Shown one piece after another: positions 33,879-39,771 of a DNA stretch of 39,771 nucleotides (its first letter is position 1; each line of letters opens with the position of its first letter). The stretch covers positions 1 through 39,771 of the forward strand of contig JACPRZ010000006.1 in the NCBI GenBank assembly GCA_016193485.1. The letters run 5' to 3'. The translations under genes and the position numbers were made by a program. Source of the DNA: Bacteroidota bacterium (GTDB lineage Bacteria > Bacteroidota > Bacteroidia > JACPRZ01). Under the pieces are notes generated by a model that did not search any database, was not told the DNA's origin, and worked only from the letters and a program-made list of their open reading frames with translations.

Positions 33879-35041
33879 TACGCCCACAATTTTATTGAAT
33901 CGGAAAAAGTTCCCGCTTGTTCTTTAATAACTTTAAATTGCCCGGTATTCTCATGAAATTGGAAATTAATGTGAGGTATTCCAGCAATATCACATTCCTT
34001 TTGCATCTGGGGACGGTCGAGCAGTGCCGGATCACAGAAACTCGCTGCGGAAAAAATAACACCGTCAGCATTTCTTTTCTTTACTAATTCCACAAGCCGT
34101 TTGCCTTTCGGGTTTCCGACATCGTAATAACAAGATGAAAAAGCGCTTTGATTGATATAGGCATCAGCGAGAGCAGATAAGGGATTGCCGGTATCACTAT
34201 TAATATTTCCTTGTATCAGACGCGAACCAAGCATGAAATCATCATCTACGATATAACATCCGGCCATCTCAATTGATTTAATCAGGCCAATAGGCGGCTG
34301 TTCGCAAAAAGAACCGGTCACCACTATTCGAATATTGTCCATCGGTTCACCGCGTTCATTTTGAAGATGGTCGATAACCTGCTTCAGGATTTCATTGTGT
34401 TCCTCAACGGGCAAAGATGTTCCCGCCCGCAAAATGTAATAGGTTTCAACTGCCGATAATCTCCATGGATATTCCTGGCGGATATTGTATATTTCTTCAA
34501 TAAATCTGCGGTTGATATTGAAGAGCCGGATAGACCTGATCAGATTCTCATCAGTAACCTGTACGCGGTTAATTCCGGACATATCCCCGATGATATGTTT
34601 CATTTCCTGAATATAAAATTCTCCACCAATGGATAGGTCAAAATTCTGGGGATAATCAAAATAGCGCTGGAACTTGCCTTTTTGCTCAAGTTTAAACATG
34701 CCGGAAAGATTCCGGATGCAATCACAAATCGCTGGAAAAACAAAACCATCAAATTTATCAAGAGAACCGTCAAGCGCCATTTCAATGACTCCCCGCGGAA
34801 GGTGGCAGATATAGGACTGGTAGTAGGCATCTCCACGGATAATTTGTTTTCTGTCGCCAACGCCAAAGATACCAACAGCCAACCCGTTGGCAGCATGTAC
34901 TATCTCACGGGGAAAATAAATGGGAAGATAACCCACCAGGATCCTTGAAGTGTCCGCGGACTTCCACTGTTTTGAATATGTATAGTTCAGGTCAAAAGAT
35001 AAGTGTTTCGATTTCTCAATAATCCGGTTCAATGGTTCCAT
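33878..35041 (-). CDS. bcrC: Benzoyl-CoA reductase, subunit C, Thauera type
   Basis: The 387-aa protein matches Thauera/Rhodopseudomonas BcrC/BadD in length and motifs: GYLPIYFPREIVHAANGLAVG, RGDAYYQSYICHLPRG, PAICDCIRNLSGMFKLEQ, RAGTSLPVEEHNEIL, GSFCEQPPIGLIKSIEMAGCYIVDDDFMLGSR, ASFCDPALLDRPQ and ENTGQFKVIKEQAGTFSDSIKLW. The first cluster Cys of many relatives (GYFCSY) is replaced by Pro-Ile; as I recall this is also so in Thauera BcrC, so it is not a defect. Candidate ligands are Cys79, Cys106 and Cys108. It is the first gene of bcrCBAD and is transcribed away from bzdN. Substrate in this organism (benzoyl-CoA or a substituted analogue) is not readable from sequence. Confidence 0.94.
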   Translation of the reverse strand: MEPLNRIIEKSKHLSFDLNYTYSKQWKSADTSRILVGYLPIYFPREIVHAANGLAVGIFGVGDRKQIIRGDAYYQSYICHLPRGVIEMALDGSLDKFDGFVFPAICDCIRNLSGMFKLEQKGKFQRYFDYPQNFDLSIGGEFYIQEMKHIIGDMSGINRVQVTDENLIRSIRLFNINRRFIEEIYNIRQEYPWRLSAVETYYILRAGTSLPVEEHNEILKQVIDHLQNERGEPMDNIRIVVTGSFCEQPPIGLIKSIEMAGCYIVDDDFMLGSRLIQGNINSDTGNPLSALADAYINQSAFSSCYYDVGNPKGKRLVELVKKRNADGVIFSAASFCDPALLDRPQMQKECDIAGIPHINFQFHENTGQFKVIKEQAGTFSDSIKLWA

Positions 35042-35069
35042 GTTCTGACAGGTATTTAGTATTTTGAGA

Positions 35070-35155
35070 AGGAGATAAGGGTGATAAGGGTGATAAGGGA
35101 GATAAGGGAAATAAAGGAATTCCCTATCCCCCTATCTCCCCTATCTCCCTATTCC
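35070..35155. repeat. 9-bp tandem repeats forming a long inverted repeat between divergent operons
   Basis: About five GATAAGGG-type units (GGAGATAAGGGTGATAAGGG...) are followed by the near-inverted CCCTATCCCCCTATCTCCCC units, which could fold into a long hairpin. It lies 29 nt upstream of the bcrC start. Confidence 0.8.
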
Positions 35156-35276
35156 TCGTTTTCAACTGCGTTCAAAAGTATATTTGCTTACATTATTTAA
35201 TTATGACTTTTATCATTATTTACAGTGACCAATATCATCCTCTGATGGGGTCAACAATACGTTTAATTATCATGAT

Positions 35277-35303
35277 TTTGGGAAGAAAATGATTTTACAT
35301 TTG
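35277..35303 (+). promoter_or_regulatory. Candidate Bacteroidota promoter for bzdNOP(Q)
   Basis: TTTG (35277-35280) and TACATTTG (35296-35303) resemble the Bacteroidota -33 TTTG and -7 TAnnTTTG elements. The spacing of 15 nt is shorter than the usual 18-22. The start codon at 35342 is 38 nt further on. The rest of 35156-35276 shows no palindrome that I can assign to a regulator. Confidence 0.35.
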
Positions 35304-35341
35304 CGCCAATTCAAAACCAAAGAGTAACAAATTTGAATACT

Positions 35342-36469
35342 ATGATTGATCAATTCAGGGATTGGGAAAAGAACCGGCATGCTTATGCAAAAGCATGGAA
35401 AGAAAAAACCGGTGGGAAAGTTACCGGGTATTTTTGTTCGTATGTGCCTGAAGAAATATTATATGCGGCAAATATTCTTCCCGTACGTATTCTTGGAAGC
35501 CATGAACCGCAGGATGTTACCGAAGCGCACATTTTTGGCATGTACTGCCCTTTCTGCAGAGATTGCCTGGCACAAGGGTTAAAAGGCAAATATGATTACC
35601 TGGACGGCTTGTTGATCGCTCAATCCTGTTTGCATATAAGACAGGCATACACAAGTTGGATAAAACATGTACCTGTTGATTTTTCCTATTACCTTCCTTT
35701 TCCGAACAATGTCCAAAGCCCACGCGCTGTTACTTACCTGGCAGGCGAAATTAAAGCATTTAAAACAGCCATTGAAAAATGGACGGGTAAAGAAATTACC
35801 GACCAGGACATAAGGGACGGCATCAAAATCATGAACGAGAACCGCAATTTGATTCACCGTCTTTATGAATATAAAAAAAAGGAAAATCCTCCTGTCTCCG
35901 GTGAGGAAACGATGGAAGTGGCCATCTCTCAGCAATTAGTAGATAAAAAAGAACATAGTGAAGCGCTTCACAAATTACTTGGAAGCATAAATTCTGTGCC
36001 GGATGGAAAAAATAACGGTACGCGCCTTATGATCCTTGGCAGCGAGAATGATGATATTCCTTTTATCAGAATGGTTGAATCGGTTAAAGGGACAATAGTA
36101 ATTGATGACCATTGCATCGGAACCCGGTATTTCTGGAATAACGTTCATGAAAATAACGGTGACCTTATTACCTCAATAGCGGAAAGATATATCAATCGTC
36201 CTGCCTGTCCCAGTAAGGATTGGATTATCAGAACACGCATAAAACATATTCTTCAACTCGCCCATGACTACAGGGTAAAAGGGGCAATTGTCATTCAGCA
36301 AAAGTTTTGCGACCCTCATGAATTGGATATTCCTGCTATATCGCGTGCGTTAAACGCTGCCGGTATAAAAACCCTGTTTCTTGAGTTTGATGTAACTGTT
36401 CCGGTCGGACAGTTTAAAATTCGCGTTGAAGCATTCCTTGAAATGCTGCAGGAAGAGGATATTTTTTAA
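35342..36469 (+). CDS. bzdN: Benzoyl-CoA reductase, BzdN-type subunit (Azoarcus type)
   Basis: About 375 aa from the ATG at 35342 (a TTG at 35333 is an alternative). It resembles BzdN rather than BcrC: KVTGYFCSYVPEEILYAANILPVRILG (Cys32), FGMYCPFCRDCLAQGLKGKYD (Cys69, 72, 75), QSCLHIRQAY (Cys96), VIDDHCIGTRYF, and the distinctive C-terminal QQKFCDPHELDIPAISRALN and LEFDVTVPVGQFKIRVEAFLEML. Cysteines 32, 72/75 and 96 are the likely cluster ligands. With BzdO it forms the ring-reducing component. It is the first gene of a + strand run and lies 23 nt before bzdO. The paralogue BcrC (33878-35041) differs clearly in these motifs, so the two are separate enzymes, not duplicates. Confidence 0.92.
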   Translation: MIDQFRDWEKNRHAYAKAWKEKTGGKVTGYFCSYVPEEILYAANILPVRILGSHEPQDVTEAHIFGMYCPFCRDCLAQGLKGKYDYLDGLLIAQSCLHIRQAYTSWIKHVPVDFSYYLPFPNNVQSPRAVTYLAGEIKAFKTAIEKWTGKEITDQDIRDGIKIMNENRNLIHRLYEYKKKENPPVSGEETMEVAISQQLVDKKEHSEALHKLLGSINSVPDGKNNGTRLMILGSENDDIPFIRMVESVKGTIVIDDHCIGTRYFWNNVHENNGDLITSIAERYINRPACPSKDWIIRTRIKHILQLAHDYRVKGAIVIQQKFCDPHELDIPAISRALNAAGIKTLFLEFDVTVPVGQFKIRVEAFLEMLQEEDIF

Positions 36470-36492
36470 AATAATACATTCAAAACTGCAAT

Positions 36493-37803
36493 ATGAAAAT
36501 ACCCAATTATAAAACAGCGCCATTAAAATGCTGGAACAAAGCAAAAGAGATCAGAGATGATTTCTATAAAAATTATGCAGTCGCGCATGAGAAAGGAGGT
36601 CTTCGGTGGTCAGGTGGCGCCTGGAGTTTTGGCGCTATTCCTGCCGGACTTGGCGATGATGTATTTCCGTTAACCGGTGAGCCCTATGGCGCCAGCATCG
36701 CTTTTAATAAGCAATTTTCAATACGATGCATGGAGGCGACAGAGAAAAAAGGGTTCGCCAGGGATCTGTGCTCCTACATGCGGAATTACTGGGGTTCTGT
36801 CATTCTTGATGAATACATTGATGGCGGAAAATTTCCCAAACCCGATTTTATGTGGCAGGATCATATATGCTGCAGTCATGCAAAATGGTATCAGGTCGCC
36901 TCTGATCTGGAAGGAGGCATTCCTACCTGTTGCATTGATGTGGCTGTTGGACCCTATACGGAAGTAAATGAAAACCGTCTAAATTATATTACAGGGCAGA
37001 TGCATGACGGAATTGAGTGGCTTGAAAAAATTACCGGAAGAAAATATAATGATGATAAACTTATTGAAGCGGTTTACAATGAATGTCGCGCCACTTCCCT
37101 GTGGGCTGAGATTTGCACGCTGAATAAAGCAATCCCGGCACCCCTTGATGAAAAATCAATGTATTCACTTTATGTTCTCGGGACATTAGAAAAACATTCA
37201 AAAAAAGTTGCTGATTTTTACGAAGAACTTCTTGATGAGGTTAAATACCGCGTGGAAAATCAGATTGCCGCAATAAAAAATGAAAGATGCAGGGTAATGT
37301 CTGATACCCAGCCCCCATGGGGATTTCTAAAGGTATTCAGATACCTTGAGACATTTGGCGCGGTTTCAATAGGTTCTTTATACACTTTCGGACTTATAGG
37401 AATGTGGGAAGACAAAGAAGACGGATCCTGGGGACCAAGAACCACCCCGCAGCAAAAAGGAATCAAAATCAAAGACAGAGACCACGCTCTTAAAGTTCTT
37501 GCCGACTGGAACCTCAGCAAACCGGAATGGCAGCATTTTTATTCACCGCACCTGAAAAGCGAAATGATGCTGCGAATCGCTAAAGAATGGAAACTCAATG
37601 GAATTATGTTGCATTATAACCGGGGTTGCGAAGGACTTTCCCTTGGAATAGCAGAAAACCGGCTGGCATTGATTGATGCCGGCTTCCCGGTCATGACTTT
37701 TGAAGGCAATATGGGCGATGAAAGGGAATTTGATGAAGCAAAAACATCTTCACGCATGGATTCATTCATGGAAACGCTTGGATTCAGTGTAATAAACGAA
37801 TAA
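36493..37803 (+). CDS. bzdO: Benzoyl-CoA reductase, BzdO-type subunit (Azoarcus type)
   Basis: The 436-aa protein shows BzdO features: [50 protein letters not shown] (Cys93), [12 protein letters not shown] (Cys126/127), [16 protein letters not shown] (Cys146/147), [54 protein letters not shown] and [27 protein letters not shown]. It pairs with BzdN as the substrate-binding, ring-reducing component. Cys93 and the 126/127 and 146/147 pairs are probable cluster ligands. It starts 23 nt after bzdN and ends 20 nt before bzdP, so the genes form an operon. Confidence 0.92.
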   Translation: MKIPNYKTAPLKCWNKAKEIRDDFYKNYAVAHEKGGLRWSGGAWSFGAIPAGLGDDVFPLTGEPYGASIAFNKQFSIRCMEATEKKGFARDLCSYMRNYWGSVILDEYIDGGKFPKPDFMWQDHICCSHAKWYQVASDLEGGIPTCCIDVAVGPYTEVNENRLNYITGQMHDGIEWLEKITGRKYNDDKLIEAVYNECRATSLWAEICTLNKAIPAPLDEKSMYSLYVLGTLEKHSKKVADFYEELLDEVKYRVENQIAAIKNERCRVMSDTQPPWGFLKVFRYLETFGAVSIGSLYTFGLIGMWEDKEDGSWGPRTTPQQKGIKIKDRDHALKVLADWNLSKPEWQHFYSPHLKSEMMLRIAKEWKLNGIMLHYNRGCEGLSLGIAENRLALIDAGFPVMTFEGNMGDEREFDEAKTSSRMDSFMETLGFSVINE

Positions 37804-37823
37804 ACCAAACAAAATTTTCAACC

Positions 37824-38585
37824 ATGATTTCAATAGGAATAGATGCCGGTGCAAAATTCATTAAGGCGATAGTCCTTAAGGATGAAAAAATTGTCGCTAA
37901 AGGGCAAATTCTTGCGGGCTTTGAAGGAAAGGAAAACGTAGAGAAAATTTATAACCGGGTAATGAATGAGGCGGGTATTTCACCCGGTGATGTCAATTCT
38001 GTTACATCAACCGGAAGCGGTCGGAAAATGGTGGACTTTGCCACAAACAGCGTTACCGATGTAACTGCTGCGGCAAAAGGCGCTTTAAGTTTATTTCCAG
38101 GTGTCCGCACAGTCATTGATGTGGGCGCTGAGGAAGGAAGAAGCATCAGGTGTGATAATAACGGAAAAATAATTGACTATGCGGTCAACGAGAAATGCGC
38201 TGCCGGTGCAGGCGCTTTCACCGAGTCGATGGCGCGGGCTCTTGAAATGTCACTTGAGGAATTTGGCTCCCTTTCGCTGAAATCAGAAAAGGAAATTCCT
38301 ATGAATGCTCAATGCGCAGTATTTGCCGAGTCGGAAGTTGTTTCCCTGCTTCATGCCAAAACGCCAAAAGCCGATATCGCCAAAGCAGTCAATGATGCCG
38401 TTGCATCAAGGATCACCTCTATGGTCCGGAAGGTCGGCTTTGAAAAAGAAATTGCTTTGATAGGTGGTGTGGCCTATAATGTAGGATTTGTCAAATCCAT
38501 AGAGACAGATTTAAAAGATAAAATAATTATTCCTGAATATCCTGAATATGTCAGCGCCTATGGCGCGGCATTATTGATTAAATAA
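37824..38585 (+). CDS. bzdP: Benzoyl-CoA reductase activator ATPase, BzdP-type
   Basis: The 253-aa protein is a short acetate-kinase-fold activator: GIDAGAKFIKAIVLKD, TSTGSGRKMVDFATNSVTDVTAAAKGA, VIDVGAEEGRSIRC, cluster Cys125 (NEKCAAGAGAF) and Cys164 (NAQCAVFAESE), IGGVAYNVGFV and the C-terminal AYGAALLIK. It would form an ATP-hydrolysing heterodimer with BzdQ, sharing a [4Fe-4S] cluster and driving electrons from ferredoxin to BzdN/O. The order N-O-P-Q is that of Azoarcus. It is followed by an inserted GxxExxY element before bzdQ. The P and Q labels rest on gene order and the recognisable BzdQ start of the last gene. Confidence 0.88.
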   Translation: MISIGIDAGAKFIKAIVLKDEKIVAKGQILAGFEGKENVEKIYNRVMNEAGISPGDVNSVTSTGSGRKMVDFATNSVTDVTAAAKGALSLFPGVRTVIDVGAEEGRSIRCDNNGKIIDYAVNEKCAAGAGAFTESMARALEMSLEEFGSLSLKSEKEIPMNAQCAVFAESEVVSLLHAKTPKADIAKAVNDAVASRITSMVRKVGFEKEIALIGGVAYNVGFVKSIETDLKDKIIIPEYPEYVSAYGAALLIK

Positions 38586-38619
38586 AATGTTACTTAACTG
38601 GCCTGATAAAAAAAAATAC

Positions 38620-39048
38620 ATGCCACTAAAACACCAAAACTCTAAATACCACAAAAAAAAATATGTACCGATTCCTCTGGAGTTAGAGGAGATTGGGAAA
38701 AAAATAATCCATGCTGCTTATCTGGTTCATAAAGCACTCGGTCCCGGATTGTTGGAAAAAGTATATGAAATTTGCTTTTGTCATGAGCTTCTTAAAATGG
38801 GATTAAAAGTGGTAAGACAAATGGATATACCTATAATTTATGATGGATTAACTTTTAAAGAAGGATTAAGGATAGATGTGATAGTAGAAGATAACGTAAT
38901 ATGTGAGATAAAAGCGGTTGATGAAGTAAATCCGGTCTGGGAAGCGCAAATTTTGAGTCATTTAAAATTAACAAACAAACGTCTTGGTTACTTAATTAAT
39001 TTCAATGTTGTGAATATTGGGCAAGGAATTAATCGTTTTGTAATTTGA
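38620..39048 (+). CDS. GxxExxY-family protein (PD-(D/E)XK-like)
   Basis: About 142 aa from the ATG at 38620 (an in-frame ATG at 38587 lies in the operon flank). The signature is GPGLLEKVYE (G-x-x-E-x-x-Y) after AAYLVHKALG. The PD-(D/E)XK-like core is LRIDVIVEDNVICEIKAV, with Asp and Glu-x-Lys. The N-terminal residues MPLKHQNSKYHKKK are encoded by the terminal inverted repeat itself. GxxExxY genes are frequent accessory genes in Bacteroidota and others; a DNA-cutting role is inferred from the fold only. It separates bzdP from bzdQ and is in the same orientation, so the insertion may not abolish transcription of bzdQ. Confidence 0.9.
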   Translation: MPLKHQNSKYHKKKYVPIPLELEEIGKKIIHAAYLVHKALGPGLLEKVYEICFCHELLKMGLKVVRQMDIPIIYDGLTFKEGLRIDVIVEDNVICEIKAVDEVNPVWEAQILSHLKLTNKRLGYLINFNVVNIGQGINRFVI

Positions 39049-39084
39049 TTTAGTGGGATTTTGTGCTTTTGTGCTTTAGCGGCA
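38621..39084. mobile_element. Inverted-repeat element carrying a GxxExxY gene, inserted in the bzd operon
   Basis: The left end TGCCACTAAAACACCAAAAC (38621 on) and the reverse complement of the right end TGCCGCTAAAGCACAAAAGC (ending at 39084) match at 23 of 31 positions. The GxxExxY gene fills the interior. The ends match the cargo-less element at 16760-16855. Confidence 0.82.
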
Positions 39085-39126
39085 AAAACAAATGAGATTC
39101 TGAACAATAAAATTTGAAATCCAATT

Positions 39127-39771
39127 ATGGCAAAAGAATTCTGGAGATGGAAAGAGTACAACTGGACAAATGAAAATATTGACTGGAAATCCGGTTCAAT
39201 AATAAGCGCAGGTATTGATGTGGGTTCAGTATCCTCGCAGGCGGTTGTGCTTGTTGATTGCGAACTTTTCGCTTATTCGAACATGAGAACCGGCTCAAAC
39301 AGTCCTATGAGCGCCACGAACGCCCTTAACTGGGCGCTTGAAAATACCGGCATGAAACAGGAAAATATTCATTACCTGATTGGAACAGGGTATGGAAGAG
39401 TAAATGTTCCTTTTGCCAACAGGACTATTACCGAAATCGCCTGCCACGCACGGGGCGCTAATTTTATGTATGGAAATACAGTGCGAACCCTGCTTGATAT
39501 GGGAGGACAGGACTGCAAGGCGATTCAGTGCGATGAAAAAGGCAAAGTCACGAACTTTCTTATGAATGATAAATGCGCTGCAGGCACAGGGCGGGGCATG
39601 GAAGTATTTGCCGACCTCCTGTCATTATCAATTGAAGATGTTGGTGAATTATCGTTTCAAATAGATGAGGAACCGCAACCGGTCAGCAGCACCTGTGTGA
39701 TTTTCGCCAAATCAGAGGCAACGGGACTGCTCAAGTCAGGATGGCCAAAGAATAAAGTTCTTGCCGCCTAT
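39127..39771 (+). CDS. bzdQ: Benzoyl-CoA reductase activator ATPase, BzdQ-type, 3'-truncated by the window end
   Basis: The frame opens at the ATG 39127 and is still open at the last base (215 codons visible; a full subunit is about 290-300). It carries BzdQ features: WKEYNWTNENIDWKSGSIISAGIDVGSVSSQAVVLVD, YSNMRTGSNSPMSATNAL, IGTGYGRVNVPFANRTITEIACHARGANFM, LLDMGGQDCKAI, cluster Cys in MNDKCAAGTGRGMEVF, and the second Cys in STCVIFAKSEATG. It completes the Azoarcus-type activator with BzdP. Between bzdP and this gene lies the 464-nt inverted-repeat element, which distances it from the operon promoter. Confidence 0.93.
   Translation, partial: MAKEFWRWKEYNWTNENIDWKSGSIISAGIDVGSVSSQAVVLVDCELFAYSNMRTGSNSPMSATNALNWALENTGMKQENIHYLIGTGYGRVNVPFANRTITEIACHARGANFMYGNTVRTLLDMGGQDCKAIQCDEKGKVTNFLMNDKCAAGTGRGMEVFADLLSLSIEDVGELSFQIDEEPQPVSSTCVIFAKSEATGLLKSGWPKNKVLAAY

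Noticed and set aside
33878..35041. Loss of an N-terminal cluster Cys as a sign of an inactive BcrC
   Set aside because: The Pro-Ile at that place appears, from memory of the family, to be the normal state in Thauera-type BcrC, and all other family motifs are intact.
35070..35155. CRISPR-like short repeats
   Set aside because: The units are 9 bp, contiguous and inverted, with no spacers and no cas genes in the window.
1..39771. tRNA or rRNA genes
   Set aside because: No cloverleaf or conserved rRNA segment was recognised on either strand by reading; a tRNAscan or Infernal run would be decisive.

Overview
The window (about 42% GC by eye) looks like a chromosome segment of a Bacteroidota bacterium. 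The evidence is five surface or secreted proteins with type IX secretion (T9SS) C-terminal domains, a PorP/SprF-like outer-membrane protein, an ECF sigma factor followed by a membrane-anchored anti-sigma/beta-barrel protein, Bacteroidota-style intergenic palindromic repeats, and weak ribosome binding sites. The second half encodes an anaerobic, ferredoxin- and ATP-dependent acyl-CoA chemistry that is not a common Bacteroidota trait.

Layout. 1-9.6 kb (+ strand): the 3' part of a giant repeat adhesin with 513-bp near-identical repeats and a shortened type B sorting domain, a lipoprotein, PorP/SprF, an ECF sigma factor, an anti-sigma/barrel protein and a Kazal+PKD T9SS protein, ending at a clear hairpin terminator. 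9.7-13.5 kb (-): a 1289-aa T9SS protein with YCF48-like and SprB repeats. 13.8-21.9 kb (-): a co-directional run of an HgdB-like dehydratase/reductase subunit, a Cys-rich 155-aa protein, a ketopantoate-reductase/BcrA-D-type ATPase fusion, a CDF transporter, an Alvin-type 2[4Fe-4S] ferredoxin, and KorA/KorB (2-oxoglutarate:ferredoxin oxidoreductase). 21.9-24.9 kb: an accessory island with a DUF1016 nuclease, an unknown membrane protein, a REP-associated transposase with its hairpins, and a truncated Bro-N gene. 24.9-27.1 kb (-): an NDP-forming acyl-CoA synthetase split by a one-base frameshift. 27.3-29.9 kb (-): two T9SS cargo proteins. 30.0-35.0 kb (-): bcrCBAD, a Thauera-type class I benzoyl-CoA reductase operon in its classical order. 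35.3-39.8 kb (+): bzdNOP and a partial bzdQ, an Azoarcus-type class I benzoyl-CoA reductase operon, with a GxxExxY gene in an inverted-repeat element inserted between bzdP and bzdQ.

How the genes may work together (inference from family knowledge). KorAB oxidises 2-oxoglutarate and reduces the ferredoxin. The ferredoxin feeds the ATP-hydrolysing activator subunits (BcrA/BcrD, BzdP/BzdQ, and the fused activator). These push low-potential electrons into the BcrB/C, BzdN/O and HgdB-like components, which reduce aromatic acyl-CoAs or dehydrate 2-hydroxyacyl-CoAs. The NDP-forming synthetase may make or use the acyl-CoA. Three separate systems of this radical-enzyme superfamily lie within 20 kb. 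The window holds no recognisable AMP-forming aryl-CoA ligase, dienoyl-CoA hydratase or ring hydrolase, so complete aromatic degradation cannot be claimed from it.

The DNA is also heavily invaded by small repeats: a TIR element with and without a GxxExxY cargo gene, 20-bp palindromes nested in other repeats, palindromes inserted in frame into the synthetase and near the bcrB start, and RAYT-linked hairpins. G/C homopolymers of 7-8 nt recur far above chance.
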